A stretch of DNA of 64,000 nt from Acidaminococcus fermentans_A (GTDB lineage: Bacteria > Bacillota > Negativicutes > Acidaminococcales > Acidaminococcaceae). The position numbers and the translations under genes were made by a program. Shown one piece after another: positions 17,964-27,214 of the stretch (positions within the stretch are counted from its first letter, which is position 1; each line of letters starts with the position of its first letter). The stretch spans positions 1 through 64,000 of the forward strand of contig NZ_JBQOUY010000013.1 in the NCBI RefSeq assembly GCF_052216985.1, written 5' to 3'. The notes beneath the pieces were generated by a model that saw nothing but the letters and a program-made list of their open reading frames with translations, was not told the DNA's origin and made no database searches.

Positions 17964-18669
17964 ATCCCCTCGATGCGGGCTGGAGACGCCAGGCAGCCAG
18001 GGCCAGGAACAGGGCCGGCAGCAGGATGGCTGTGTCTCCCCGGATCTGGGTGAGGACGTAACCCCAGGCGGAGCCCAGGCAGAATATGCCATTAATGAGG
18101 ACATAGATCAGGGCTTTCCGGAGGGAAGCGGGCTGGTGGTCTTCCAGATAGGATCCGAAGGCTTCCACTGTCCGTTTCATGTTCCCCATGACCATGATGC
18201 TGGTGTATTCCCTGTCTCCCACCCGGTGGAAGGTCTCCATCTGGAGACCGCTGGCGCAGCCCATGAGGCAGAGGGAAAGCCGAGTCATCAGGGCCGAGGC
18301 AGGGAGCTGGCTGGTCAGGAGCAGGAGGAAACTTTCCAGCAGGAGGATGTATTTCTGGAAACGGACTTGGTCGGCCAGCCGTTTTTCCAGCTGCCGGGCG
18401 GCCAACAGGCCCAGCATATAGGAAAGAGCCGGCAGCAGGAAGGGGATGATCTGCCAGAGATGGCCAGAGGCCAGGACGTGGCCGGAATAGATGATGTTCC
18501 CGGTCTGGGCGAAGGCAAAGACACCGCCCCGGGCCAGGAAGCTGTAGGAAGCGGAAAAACCGCCGGCAGCCGTTACCAGGATCAACAGAGGCCAGGAATC
18601 TGTCAGGAGACCCAGGGCCAGGGTCCTTTTTTCAGTTTGCAGGTTTTGTACCGTGGAGCAGGTAGTCAT
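17962..18669 (-). CDS. DUF1275 (YoaK-family) membrane protein
   Basis: A 235-residue protein with about six hydrophobic segments and the DUF1275 start pattern GGFSASYSFLARGGVFAFAQTGN. The family has no firm biochemical function. The start codon at 18669 follows AAAGGAGATGCCCT. It is divergent from a LysR gene starting 129 bases away, which may regulate it. Confidence 0.85.
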   Translation of the reverse strand: MTTCSTVQNLQTEKRTLALGLLTDSWPLLILVTAAGGFSASYSFLARGGVFAFAQTGNIIYSGHVLASGHLWQIIPFLLPALSYMLGLLAARQLEKRLADQVRFQKYILLLESFLLLLTSQLPASALMTRLSLCLMGCASGLQMETFHRVGDREYTSIMVMGNMKRTVEAFGSYLEDHQPASLRKALIYVLINGIFCLGSAWGYVLTQIRGDTAILLPALFLALAAWRLQPASRG

Positions 18670-18797
18670 AGGGCATCTCCTTTCTGTACGGAGAAAAAGT
18701 ACAGGATTTTTTCTTGGACTTAGTATATAATGGAAAAAGCAATTTGTATAATATATTTTATTTGTTATGATATAGAAAAGATCTATTGGAGGAAAAT

Positions 18798-19727
18798 GTG
18801 AACCTGATCCAGCTGCGTTATTTCCAAACGGTCTGTGCCTGCGGCAATATGACCCAGGCCGCGGAACTTCTGAAAGTCTCCCAGCCGTCCCTATCCAGTG
18901 CCATCCAGTCCCTGGAAAAAGAATTCGGAGTGGTCCTGTTCATCCGGCAGTACCGGGGCATGGAGCTGACGGCGGAAGGAGAACGGCTGCTGAAGATGTC
19001 CCGGTCCCTGACGGAAGATGCGGACAAGCTGACCCGGATCATGGGGGACTTGGGAGCCGGACGCCATACCCTGCGGTTGGGGGTCCCTCCCGTCCTGGGA
19101 GGATGGCTGCTGCCCCGCCTGTATGAAGATTTTTTCCAAGAGCATCCCGATCTCCAATTGGACATCCTGGAAGAACGGCGCAGCGTAGTCCAGCAGAAAC
19201 TGGAACATGAACTGCTGGATATGGCTTTTGTGATCCATACCCAGCCCCTCAGCGGGAATTATAAGACCCTGTGTGCAGCCAAACTGGAATCGGGTGGGAT
19301 CCTCAGCCGGCGGCACCCGCTGGCGGGAAAAGAAAAACTCCGGCTGGAAGAGCTGACGGGAGAAAAGATGGTCCTGATGCCGGAATTGTTCTTTCAGTCG
19401 GAACTTTTGGAGGAACGGTTTGCCAAGGCGGGGATCCAGCCTCAGATCTTGTTCCGGACTTCCCAGATCTATACCATGCTGCAGCTGGTGAAGAAACGGC
19501 AGGCTGTGGGATTTTTGTATCGGGAGATGGTCCAGGAAGATCCGGAACTGATCTTTGTGCCCTTCCAGGATCCCATGGAAATCCAGCTGAGCCTGATTTG
19601 GAAAGAACACCATTACCGTTCAGCCGGGATGGCAGAGCTCCTGGGCTTTTTCCGGGAAAAGGAGCGGCAGGGATGCTGTGCTGGAAAGCCCGGACGGGCT
19701 GGAGCCCTGACGGGAACCATGGTATAA
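18798..19727 (+). CDS. LysR-family transcriptional regulator (GTG start)
   Basis: A 309-residue LysR regulator beginning MNLIQLRYFQTVCACGNM, with HTH AAELLKVSQPSLSSAIQS. GTG at 18798, five bases after GGAGG (18788-18792), is the best start. The in-frame TTG at 18786 overlaps the ribosome site, and the ATG at 18796 is out of frame. Divergent from the DUF1275 gene and upstream of a small membrane protein gene. Confidence 0.85.
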   Translation: MNLIQLRYFQTVCACGNMTQAAELLKVSQPSLSSAIQSLEKEFGVVLFIRQYRGMELTAEGERLLKMSRSLTEDADKLTRIMGDLGAGRHTLRLGVPPVLGGWLLPRLYEDFFQEHPDLQLDILEERRSVVQQKLEHELLDMAFVIHTQPLSGNYKTLCAAKLESGGILSRRHPLAGKEKLRLEELTGEKMVLMPELFFQSELLEERFAKAGIQPQILFRTSQIYTMLQLVKKRQAVGFLYREMVQEDPELIFVPFQDPMEIQLSLIWKEHHYRSAGMAELLGFFREKERQGCCAGKPGRAGALTGTMV

Positions 19728-19783
19728 TATACAAGTTCAGTCTGTCAGTGAAAAATCATCGGGAAGGAATTTGGGTGGAAATC

Positions 19784-20176
19784 ATGGAAAGCAGTCTGCC
19801 ATTTATGCTGGCCAGCCCTTTGGCGGTCATCGGTCTTACGCTTTTTAGCTGTGTGGTTGTGAAACGGTTTGTATACTGGAAGGTGGGCATCATCCATTAT
19901 CTCCTGGGGGTGGCCTTGCTGCTGTATTTCTTTGTCCGGGGGATGGTGAATGTATCCGGGGAACAGCCTTTGTTCGCCCACAGTTCCTGGGTGATCTTGC
20001 CCGTGGGACTGACCCTGGCCTTCCGGGGGCTCACCGAATGCCTCCGGTCCGAATTCCTGTTGACCCAGGACCGGAAACTGGTCAGCAAGTTCGAATGGAC
20101 CAATCGGTGCTTCGGGTACTGCTGCTTCTTGGATTTGATGATCCTGTTTGTGTATGTGGGGTCGGTGTTCTTTTAA
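19784..20176 (+). CDS. Small four-helix membrane protein, unknown function
   Basis: A 130-residue hydrophobic protein with about four membrane segments. Not recognised as a named family. A GTG at 19775 is an alternative start. The Arg/Glu-rich loop around TECLRSEFLLTQDRKLVSK is the only long polar part; cysteines cluster near the end (FGYCCF). It lies 56 bases after the LysR gene and before a terminator, so it may be co-transcribed with the regulator. Confidence 0.6.
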   Translation: MESSLPFMLASPLAVIGLTLFSCVVVKRFVYWKVGIIHYLLGVALLLYFFVRGMVNVSGEQPLFAHSSWVILPVGLTLAFRGLTECLRSEFLLTQDRKLVSKFEWTNRCFGYCCFLDLMILFVYVGSVFF

Positions 20177-20183
20177 AAGATTA

Positions 20184-20235
20184 AGGGGTTGTTGCACGTG
20201 TGAAAATCATCCACGTGCAACAACCCCCTTTTCAT
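20184..20235. terminator. Bidirectional terminator
   Basis: GGGGTTGTTGCACGTG (20185-20200) pairs with CACGTGCAACAACCCC (20212-20227), 16 bp perfect, with T-run. Placed between convergent genes ending at 20176 and 20232. Confidence 0.9.
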
Positions 20236-21206
20236 TGATACCCAAAAATCTCTGCAATCTCCTTATGGTAGCGTTTGATCTCGGTGGACAGGATCCGGAG
20301 GAAATCCTGCATGTACCGGGGGACGAAGGGGCGTTTGGGAACAAAGAGATGGGTCTGGATCCGATGGTCGGCGTGGAGGATCCGGAGGGGGACCAGGGGG
20401 GCCGAGCCAGGGAAGGTCCGATTGCATTCTTGGATCACATGGTACATGAAGGAAGAAGAAAAAGTGGCTGCCAGACCCTTCTTGCAAAGCTCGAACTGGG
20501 TCCCATAATCACTGATGGATACGATCTGCTGGGCGTAGATATTTTGGCTTTTGAGGAAAGCGGTGTACAGGTGCTGGACGGTACTTTTCTGCCGGTTCCC
20601 CACCAGGGGTAGGGCCACGAACTGCCGGAAATCCAGGAAATCCCCGGGATGGAGATCCTGCCAGGGACCTGGACCCCGATAATGATTTTTCAGGAACTGG
20701 TTGGTGGCGGTGAGAATCAGGATCTCTTCTCCCACTGGAATCGGGGTCAAGAGAGGATCCGGAGGATAATCCACTCCCAGCAGCACATCTAATTTCTGGT
20801 TTAGCATCAGCTGGACCAGTTCCTCTGTATCCTGGAGGGTGATGATAATGTTCACTTTGGGATACATCCGATGGAACTGGGGCAGGATGTTGGGGAGCAG
20901 GATATGGGCTCGGGTGGCATTGAGACCCAGATGGATCTCCCCGATCTGTCCTTTTTCGATTTCCTGGATTTTCTGGGAGAGGTTCTTTTCCAGATTGGAG
21001 ATCCGCAGCAGGGTCTTCCGCAGGGCAATGCCCGATTCTGTGATGGTCAGCCGGGGCGTGCGCTGGAACAGCTTGGTCCCCAGTTCCGTCTCCAGATGCT
21101 TGATATGTTCACTGAGGCACTGCTGGGTCACATGGGCCCGTTTGGCGGCCCGGGTGAAGTTCATTTCTTCTACGGCCAGCAGGAACATCTTCTGTGAGGT
21201 ATCCAT
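20232..21206 (-). CDS. LysR-family transcriptional regulator
   Basis: A 324-residue LysR regulator beginning MDTSQKMFLLAVEEMNFTRA, with HTH AAKRAHVTQQCLSEHIKH. It is divergent from the split UxaA-type dehydratase operon (starts 21379), the probable target. The 172-base gap carries TTGTGA-type repeats that may be its binding sites. Confidence 0.9.
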   Translation of the reverse strand: MDTSQKMFLLAVEEMNFTRAAKRAHVTQQCLSEHIKHLETELGTKLFQRTPRLTITESGIALRKTLLRISNLEKNLSQKIQEIEKGQIGEIHLGLNATRAHILLPNILPQFHRMYPKVNIIITLQDTEELVQLMLNQKLDVLLGVDYPPDPLLTPIPVGEEILILTATNQFLKNHYRGPGPWQDLHPGDFLDFRQFVALPLVGNRQKSTVQHLYTAFLKSQNIYAQQIVSISDYGTQFELCKKGLAATFSSSFMYHVIQECNRTFPGSAPLVPLRILHADHRIQTHLFVPKRPFVPRYMQDFLRILSTEIKRYHKEIAEIFGYQ

Positions 21207-21252
21207 GGCTTCCTCCTTCAGGGTTCAGGAAAGATTTGCTTTCTCTATTTTA

Positions 21253-21304
21253 TCACAAGGTAATCATTGTGAATATAGTGAAGATGTTTTGTTTTACATT
21301 GTGA
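21253..21304. promoter_or_regulatory. Candidate regulator-binding repeats
   Basis: TCACAA (21253-21258) and TTGTGA (21267-21272) form an inverted repeat with 8-base spacing, and CATTGTGA occurs again at 21297-21304, 32 bases after the first copy (about three helix turns). They lie between the divergent LysR gene and the dehydratase operon. This looks like a multi-site operator. Confidence 0.45.
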
Positions 21305-21378
21305 GAAAAATGTGTTACTTTTATTATAAAAGTCAGAGAATAATGAAAATACTGCTAGAGAAAAGAGGTGGAATGACC

Positions 21379-21651
21379 ATGCTGAGAAGAAGCCTGCGTA
21401 TCCATCCGGAAGATTCCGTCATGTGCGTGCTGGAGGATGCCTATAAGGGAGATACCGTGGAAACTCCGGAGGGAGAGACCATTGTCCTTCTCGAAGATAT
21501 CGAATTTGGCCATAAGGTGGCAGTCAAGGATTTGAAAAAAGGCGACTCCGTCATCAAATACGGAGAAGAAATCGGATATATGCTCAGTGATGCACCCAAA
21601 GGGACCTGGATCCATATGCACAATATGGGATGTGACCGTGGGAAGATCTGA
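21379..21651 (+). CDS. UxaA-type dehydratase, small (SAF-domain) subunit
   Basis: A 90-residue protein matching the separate N-terminal SAF domain of the altronate/galactarate dehydratase (UxaA) family. It also resembles the small subunit (SuyA) of (2R)-sulfolactate sulfo-lyase. The central GHKVAVKDLKKGDSVIKYGE and the ending GTWIHMHNMGCDRGK (family pattern HxHN) support this. The start is placed at ATG 21379, eight bases after AGGTG; ATG 21373 is too close. It lies 22 bases before the large subunit. Substrate unknown. Confidence 0.8.
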   Translation: MLRRSLRIHPEDSVMCVLEDAYKGDTVETPEGETIVLLEDIEFGHKVAVKDLKKGDSVIKYGEEIGYMLSDAPKGTWIHMHNMGCDRGKI

Positions 21652-21673
21652 CGGACGATAGGGGGTAAGATAC

Positions 21674-22909
21674 ATGGAACGTACATTTATGGGATACCAA
21701 AGGGCGGACGGCTCGGTGGGGACCCGGAACTATCTGGTGATCCTGCCTTCCGTGTTCTGTGCCAATTCCACGGTGCAGAAGATTGCTGCCCAGATTCCGG
21801 GAGCCGTCCCCATGACCCACTGTGTGGGCTGTGCTCAGGTGGGACTGGATCTGGAACTGACGGCTAGGACATTGAAAGCCATGGGATGCCATCCCAATGC
21901 AGGGGCAGTAATCGTGGTAGGTCTGGGCTGTGAGCGGTTCGACCCAGAAGAATTGTACCAGGCTGTCAAAGCCACCGGGAAACCCGTGGCGAAATTCGTG
22001 ATCCAGGAAGAGGGGGGACCGACGAAAATCGTAGAAAAAGCTGTGGCCACAGGAAAGAAATTTGCAGAGATCTTGGCTCAGCAGCAGCGGGTGCCCTGCC
22101 CCCTCAGTGCCCTGATGGTGGGGACGAAATGCGGAGGGACCGATGCCACCAGCGGTTTGGCTTCCAACCCGGCGGTAGGGAATATGGTGGACCGGCTGGT
22201 AGATGCAGGTGGCAGTGCTATCCTCAGTGAGCTGAATGAACTGCTGGGAACAGAAAAGTTCTTGGCCAAACGGGCAGTGAATGCTCAGGTGGCACAAAAA
22301 ATCTACGATGCGGTTTATGAAATCGAAGATGTACTCCGGGGTGGGTTGGACTTCAGCCTGCCGGAAAACCGGAACCACCTGATCAGCCGGGGCAATTTTG
22401 CCGGAGGGGTCAGCAGCGTAGTGGAAAAGGCACTGGGAGGCGTCCACAAAGGCGGGACCCATCCTATCCAGGATGTACTGCCCTATGCCATTCCGCCCCA
22501 GAAAGGGCAGCACGGGCTGTTCCTGATGGATTACGAAAGCCAGGACGGGGAAGTAGTCACCGGGGAAATCGGATGCGGCAGTCAGCTGATCGCCTTCACC
22601 ACAGGACGGGGCCATGCTACGGGGCATCCTTTGGTGCCGGTGCTGAAAGTGACGGGGAATTACAAAACTTATGCTGCCATGATGGAATGCTTCGATTTCG
22701 ATGCCTCTCCCATCATCAGCCAGGGAGCCAGTATCGAAGAAGAAGGGGAGAGACTGCTGGATCTGGTGATCCGGGTGGCCAGCGGAGAACAGACGGCAGC
22801 GGAAAAGCTGGGAGGTACGGAACTGTTCTGTGTGGCCCGGCGCCATGGATACCACAAAAAGGACCCGGCGGAGCTGCGGAAACACGAAAAAGAAGTGGGT
22901 AACTGCTGA
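21674..22909 (+). CDS. UxaA-type dehydratase, large subunit
   Basis: A 411-residue protein matching the catalytic C-terminal part of altronate/galactarate dehydratases and SuyB of sulfolactate sulfo-lyase. It begins with a GYQRADGSVGTRN block, followed by CVGCAQ, VGLGCERF and VGTKCGGTDATSGLASNP. The cysteines may bind a metal or cluster. The reaction is expected to be loss of water (or sulfite) from a hydroxylated acid. It is between the small subunit and an IlvD/Edd dehydratase, giving two different dehydratase types in one operon. No dedicated transporter or kinase is in the operon. Confidence 0.85.
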   Translation: MERTFMGYQRADGSVGTRNYLVILPSVFCANSTVQKIAAQIPGAVPMTHCVGCAQVGLDLELTARTLKAMGCHPNAGAVIVVGLGCERFDPEELYQAVKATGKPVAKFVIQEEGGPTKIVEKAVATGKKFAEILAQQQRVPCPLSALMVGTKCGGTDATSGLASNPAVGNMVDRLVDAGGSAILSELNELLGTEKFLAKRAVNAQVAQKIYDAVYEIEDVLRGGLDFSLPENRNHLISRGNFAGGVSSVVEKALGGVHKGGTHPIQDVLPYAIPPQKGQHGLFLMDYESQDGEVVTGEIGCGSQLIAFTTGRGHATGHPLVPVLKVTGNYKTYAAMMECFDFDASPIISQGASIEEEGERLLDLVIRVASGEQTAAEKLGGTELFCVARRHGYHKKDPAELRKHEKEVGNC

Positions 22910-22938
22910 CATCATATAAAGAGACAGGAGAGAGACGA

Positions 22939-24600
22939 ATGGGACGGTATGATAAGATTACGGATGCGTATTATCAGGGGCTGATGGCTTCAGTGGGGTA
23001 TCGGAGAAAAGATATCGACAAACCCCTGATCGGCATCGTGAATTCCTGGAATGATGTGAATCCGGGCCACAAACCCTTCAAGGAATTAGCCCAATATGTG
23101 AAAGAAGGGATTTGGGCAGCAGGGGGAACGCCGGCCGAATTCGGAGTGCCGGCTCCCTGTGACGGGATGTCCCAGATGCTGGGGATGCAGTATGTTCTGC
23201 CCCAGCGGGATATGATCGCGGCTTCAGCAGAAGCCATGGCACGGGCCCATCATTTCGACGGGATGGTGTTCCTGTGTTCCTGTGATAAGATCGTCCCCGG
23301 TATGCTGATGTGCGCTGGGGCTCTGGATATCCCAGCATTGGTCCTCACCGCAGGGTCCATGGTGCCTTATCAGATCCCGGGACGGGATCATCCCATGGCT
23401 ACAAGCGACCTGAAGGAATCCATAGGGGAAGTGAAGGCCGGTCGGATCACCCAGGAGCAGTTCCGGGATTATGAAGACCATGTGTGCTATTCCTGTGGCA
23501 CCTGTTCCATGTACGGGACTGCCAATACCATGGGGGTCTTTGCTGAAGTACTGGGCCTCTGCCCTCCAGATTCTACCGCTATGCTCTATTGTGCCTCTGA
23601 TAAAGTGAAACAAGCAAGGAATGTAGGAGAAAAAATCGTCGAATTGGTAAAGAAACAGGTAAATGCCCGGACCTTTATGACCCGGGAATCCTTGGAGAAT
23701 GGAATCCGCCACGTGTCTGCCACCGGAGGGTCTACCAACTTTGTCATGCACGTGATGGCCATTGCCAAGTGTGCGGGAGTTTCCCTGACTCTGGATGAAT
23801 TCGATGCCATCCAGGAAAGCGTGCCGGTGGTAGCCAAGATGAAACCGTCCAGCAAATACAACTTGTGGGATTATTACCTGGCCGGAGGCGTACGGGCTTC
23901 CCTTAACGAAATCCGCAGCCAGCTCCATCTGGATGTGCCCATGGCCTTTGGCGGGACCATGCGGCAGCTCCTGGACAGCTTCCAGGGACCGGTGGACCGG
24001 GACGTGATCCATACGGCGGAAGATCCTTTGTATCCGGACGGCTGCTTTACCATCCTCCACGGGAATCTGGCTCCCCGGGGCGCCGTGGTGAAAAAGAGTG
24101 GCGTGGACCCGGAGATGTTCCATCACAGAGGACCGGCAGTGGTCTTTGAAAGCGAAGAAGAACTGATGCAGTCCTTCATGGCCGATAAAATCAAACCGGG
24201 CTGCGTGCTGGTCATCCGGTATGAAGGGCCCAAAGGGGGACCGGGCATGCGGGAGATGTCCATCCCAGCTGCCACTTTGGTGGGGATGGGCCTCCATAAA
24301 TCCGTGGCCATGATTACTGACGGACGGTTTTCCGGAGCCTCCCGGGGTCCCTGCGTAGGCCACATCTGTCCGGAAGCCTATGAGGGCGGTCCCATTGCTG
24401 CGGTGCGGGACGGGGATATGATCACCATCGATCTGGACAAGAAAATTCTGGAATTGGAAGTGCCGGAAGAAGAAATCGCCCGGCGCCTGAAAGAGGCCAA
24501 AGCCCCGGACCACAAGGCTCCCGGTATGCTGGCAGCCTACCAGGAATGTGTCCATGGGGCGGATGAAGGGGCTCTGTGGCTGTATGATCGGAAGAAATGA
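22939..24600 (+). CDS. IlvD/Edd-family dehydratase
   Basis: A 553-residue iron-sulfur dehydratase of the dihydroxy-acid dehydratase / phosphogluconate dehydratase family. Cys115 (CSCDK) and Cys189 (CGTCSMYGTANTM) are two cluster ligands, and TDGRFSGASRGPCVGHICPEA is the C-terminal signature. The third cysteine of [2Fe-2S] members is Gly here (NPGH at 42-45), as in the [4Fe-4S]-type enzymes. The location with a UxaA-type enzyme, not with ilv genes, favours a sugar-acid or other hydroxy-acid substrate over branched-chain synthesis; this is inference. ATG follows GACAGGAGAGAGACGA. Confidence 0.85.
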   Translation: MGRYDKITDAYYQGLMASVGYRRKDIDKPLIGIVNSWNDVNPGHKPFKELAQYVKEGIWAAGGTPAEFGVPAPCDGMSQMLGMQYVLPQRDMIAASAEAMARAHHFDGMVFLCSCDKIVPGMLMCAGALDIPALVLTAGSMVPYQIPGRDHPMATSDLKESIGEVKAGRITQEQFRDYEDHVCYSCGTCSMYGTANTMGVFAEVLGLCPPDSTAMLYCASDKVKQARNVGEKIVELVKKQVNARTFMTRESLENGIRHVSATGGSTNFVMHVMAIAKCAGVSLTLDEFDAIQESVPVVAKMKPSSKYNLWDYYLAGGVRASLNEIRSQLHLDVPMAFGGTMRQLLDSFQGPVDRDVIHTAEDPLYPDGCFTILHGNLAPRGAVVKKSGVDPEMFHHRGPAVVFESEEELMQSFMADKIKPGCVLVIRYEGPKGGPGMREMSIPAATLVGMGLHKSVAMITDGRFSGASRGPCVGHICPEAYEGGPIAAVRDGDMITIDLDKKILELEVPEEEIARRLKEAKAPDHKAPGMLAAYQECVHGADEGALWLYDRKK

Positions 24601-24661
24601 TAAACCCCGGATAGTCCGCGGGCTGGTTATTGCTCCAGAAAGAACAAACAACTGAAAATGG

Positions 24662-24722
24662 AATAAGGCTGTGAAAGAAGCTCCCTTTCTTCGAATCGGA
24701 ATCTTTGCACAGCCTTATTTAG
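24662..24722. terminator. Bidirectional terminator
   Basis: AATAAGGCTGTG (24662-24673) and CACAGCCTTATT (24708-24719), with a long loop. It lies between the dehydratase operon (plus) and the response regulator gene (minus). The GGCTGTGAAAGAAGC left arm recurs at 41902. Confidence 0.8.
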
Positions 24723-24740
24723 TTTTCTATACGTCTACTT

Positions 24741-25412
24741 TTATTTTAAAAGCCGATAGACTAGCTTGGGACGGCCTCCTGTATGATAATCGATGGTTGT
24801 CTTTAATTTCTGTTGGTCTACTAGATAATTTAGGTATCGTTGGGTGGTGACAATGGACAGCCCGGTACCCACTGCTACTGCTTTACAAGTAAAATTTTCT
24901 AGAGAAGCGATAAAATCTAGGACTTTTTTCAGGGTTTGGGCTTGCAGGCCTTTGGGGAAAGATTGAGATTTATCCAAAGGTTCCACTGCGGCGATAGCAT
25001 CGATGGTTCCCTGGTCCAGTGTGGTTTTGGATGTCATTAAATCATGTTTATGGAAGAAATGCTGGATTGCCTGTTGGAACCTGTCAAAATCGAATGGCTT
25101 GACCAGATAATCCATAACCCCCAATCGCATGGCCAGCTGGATTTCGTCACGGTTCCTGGCTGCGGTGACCATGATTACGTCCGTTTCGATTTTTTCCTGA
25201 CGGATCTGCTGGAGCAGTTCCAATCCATTGAGGACTGGCAGATATACATCCAGGATGACCAGATCCACCGGCTTTTTGTGAAGGTAGTCCAGAGCACTTT
25301 GCCCATCTTTGAAGGCTCCGACGATTTTCAGTTTGGAAGAAGATTTCAGCAAATACTGTTTGTTAAGGGCTGCTACCATGGGATCGTCTTCTACGATGAT
25401 GGTGCGGATCAT
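24741..25412 (-). CDS. CitB/DcuR-type response regulator
   Basis: A 223-residue regulator. The receiver domain has acidic Glu8-Asp9-Asp10, phosphoacceptor Asp55 (VILDVYLPVLNG) and Lys105 (YLVKPFD). The C-terminal half is the HTH of the CitB/DcuR/MaeR group (VTTQRYLNYLVDQQKL). Partner sensor is the upstream gene, overlapping by ATGA at 25409-25412. The divergent 2-hydroxycarboxylate transporter and citDEF operon from 27215 is the expected target. Confidence 0.9.
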   Translation of the reverse strand: MIRTIIVEDDPMVAALNKQYLLKSSSKLKIVGAFKDGQSALDYLHKKPVDLVILDVYLPVLNGLELLQQIRQEKIETDVIMVTAARNRDEIQLAMRLGVMDYLVKPFDFDRFQQAIQHFFHKHDLMTSKTTLDQGTIDAIAAVEPLDKSQSFPKGLQAQTLKKVLDFIASLENFTCKAVAVGTGLSIVTTQRYLNYLVDQQKLKTTIDYHTGGRPKLVYRLLK

Positions 25413-27040
25413 GGGTGAGGCCTCCTTTCTTTGGATTCATTTTTTATGGAAACGGTAAATATGGTCCCGTTGTTTTCTTCAGTGGTGACCTGGATATCAC
25501 CATGATAGGATTCTACCAGATCTTTGACCAGGAACAATCCAGTTCCCCTATACCTGCCTTTGGTAGAAAAACCCTTTTCAAAGATGTGAGGGAGGACTTT
25601 TTTTGGGATTCCCTGCCCGGAATCGCTGAGGGTCAGGAAAAAACCTTCTTCCGTGTAAAAGATCCCCAGATTGATTTCACGGACCTTTGCTTTGGAGAGA
25701 TCGATGCTTTCCATGGCATTTTCCAGGAGATTCCCCAAGATTGTGGCTATAGCGTTTTCCGGCAGGAAGGCTTTCGTATCATCCACAATGCTGTTTTGAT
25801 CGATGTCGAAGGCGATGTTCAGTTCGTTGGCACGGCACATCTTGCCAATCAGAAGGGCGGATATGGTGGGGAGTTTGATGGTGTTCATGATCATGCTGAT
25901 CTTGCCCTTTTGGAGGGTGGTGATGTGCATGATATAATCCACTGCTTTTTCCCGGTTGCCGCTCTGGATCAGGCCCAATATCACATGGAGCTTGTTAGTG
26001 AATTCATGGGTATAGGCCCGCATGGCATCTACCATATGATTGACTCCGGTCAGCTGTTCGGAGAGCTTGATGACTTCTGTGTGGTTGCGGAAAATGGATA
26101 CGGCACCGATCAGGTTCCCCTTTTCAAAGACGGGGATACGGCTGGTGATCAGATGGATCTTATTCAGCTCCAGATTCACGTTGTATTCTGCTTTCCGGGT
26201 TTCCAGGGTCCTGGGAAGCAGGGATTGGGGAAAGACGGACAGGACGGGCTTCCCAATGGGATTGGGGTCAGATATATCCAGCATTTGGATAGCAGAACTG
26301 TTCAGCAGGGAAATCCTGGCATGCTCATCGATGGCAAGCAGCCCTTCATCCAGGGTATCCAGGACTTCCTGGTGCTTGATGATCAGATTTGCAATCTGTT
26401 CCGGTTCATAGCCCAGCAGAAGCTTCAAGAGGAAAGTATGGATCTTACTGGCAATCAGGATGCTGACGAAAAGAGCGATGATGCCGATGATGAAATAGGT
26501 CAGCAGCAGCTGGTTCCGGATCAGGAGAAGATTCCGGACCAGGACGGAAACACAGATGAACCCCAGGAACTGGCCGCTGTCCGGATCCTTGACGGCGTGG
26601 AAATATCTCCGCTGCAGCCCCAGTGTACCTACAGCTGTATTGAAGTAATTCTCATGGCCTGTCAACATAGCACCTTCGTCTCCGCCGACGATGTGCTTGC
26701 CGATTTCTTCTTTGTTTTTGTGATACAGCCGAGTGCCCTGGTCATTGCAGATGGTGATGATGTCGAGATTCTTTGTGTCAGCAAGGACGGCATCACAGTA
26801 CTGGCTGACAGAAGAGCTGGGAACGTCTTTTTCCAATGCTTCTCGGACCGCGGGATTTTCCGCCGTCATGATGGCGGCGTTGCGCAGGGTGTCATCGATG
26901 GAATCGCACAGCTGACTGTAGCACAGATCGAACGTTGCCAGCAGTGTGAAAAATAGGATGACCAGTGTGAGCAGGGAATAGGAAAAAGAAATCTTTTCTT
27001 TCAGGGACAGTCGGGGGATTGCTTTTTTCAGGATATCCAT
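25409..27040 (-). CDS. CitA/DcuS-type sensor histidine kinase
   Basis: A 543-residue membrane sensor. Membrane helices at about 20-40 and 178-198 enclose an extracytoplasmic PAS-like ligand domain. A cytoplasmic PAS spans about 225-325. The phosphorylated His345 lies in RAYTHEFTNKLHVILGL, and ATP-site boxes LGNLLENAMES, DSGQGIP and GTGLFLV are intact. This architecture detects citrate, malate or fumarate outside the cell. Its gene is divergent from the first 2-hydroxycarboxylate transporter with 174 bases between, and coupled to the response regulator gene by a 4-base overlap. Confidence 0.9.
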   Translation of the reverse strand: MDILKKAIPRLSLKEKISFSYSLLTLVILFFTLLATFDLCYSQLCDSIDDTLRNAAIMTAENPAVREALEKDVPSSSVSQYCDAVLADTKNLDIITICNDQGTRLYHKNKEEIGKHIVGGDEGAMLTGHENYFNTAVGTLGLQRRYFHAVKDPDSGQFLGFICVSVLVRNLLLIRNQLLLTYFIIGIIALFVSILIASKIHTFLLKLLLGYEPEQIANLIIKHQEVLDTLDEGLLAIDEHARISLLNSSAIQMLDISDPNPIGKPVLSVFPQSLLPRTLETRKAEYNVNLELNKIHLITSRIPVFEKGNLIGAVSIFRNHTEVIKLSEQLTGVNHMVDAMRAYTHEFTNKLHVILGLIQSGNREKAVDYIMHITTLQKGKISMIMNTIKLPTISALLIGKMCRANELNIAFDIDQNSIVDDTKAFLPENAIATILGNLLENAMESIDLSKAKVREINLGIFYTEEGFFLTLSDSGQGIPKKVLPHIFEKGFSTKGRYRGTGLFLVKDLVESYHGDIQVTTEENNGTIFTVSIKNESKERRPHP

Positions 27041-27214
27041 AACTAGCAGACCTCCAGGGGGAAAGCTATTTTTATTATAGCGGATCCCCTTGATTCAGCA
27101 ACCTCCGGATCAATTAAATTATGAAAAAAAGCTGAAAGTAACTTAAAAATTATTCCAAAAATTCAGAAAAAATAAAATAATAATGGCAAAGGGCTTTGGA
27201 AAGGAGTGTTGGAG

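Noticed and set aside
17926..18723. 265-codon plus-strand frame opposite the DUF1275 gene
   Set aside because: Gln/Gly-rich shadow of the real minus-strand membrane protein gene.
19271..19783. Long plus-strand frame running into the small membrane protein at 19784
   Set aside because: The first 170 codons are antisense-like, low-complexity sequence overlapping the LysR gene in another frame; only the part from about 19784 reads as a membrane protein.
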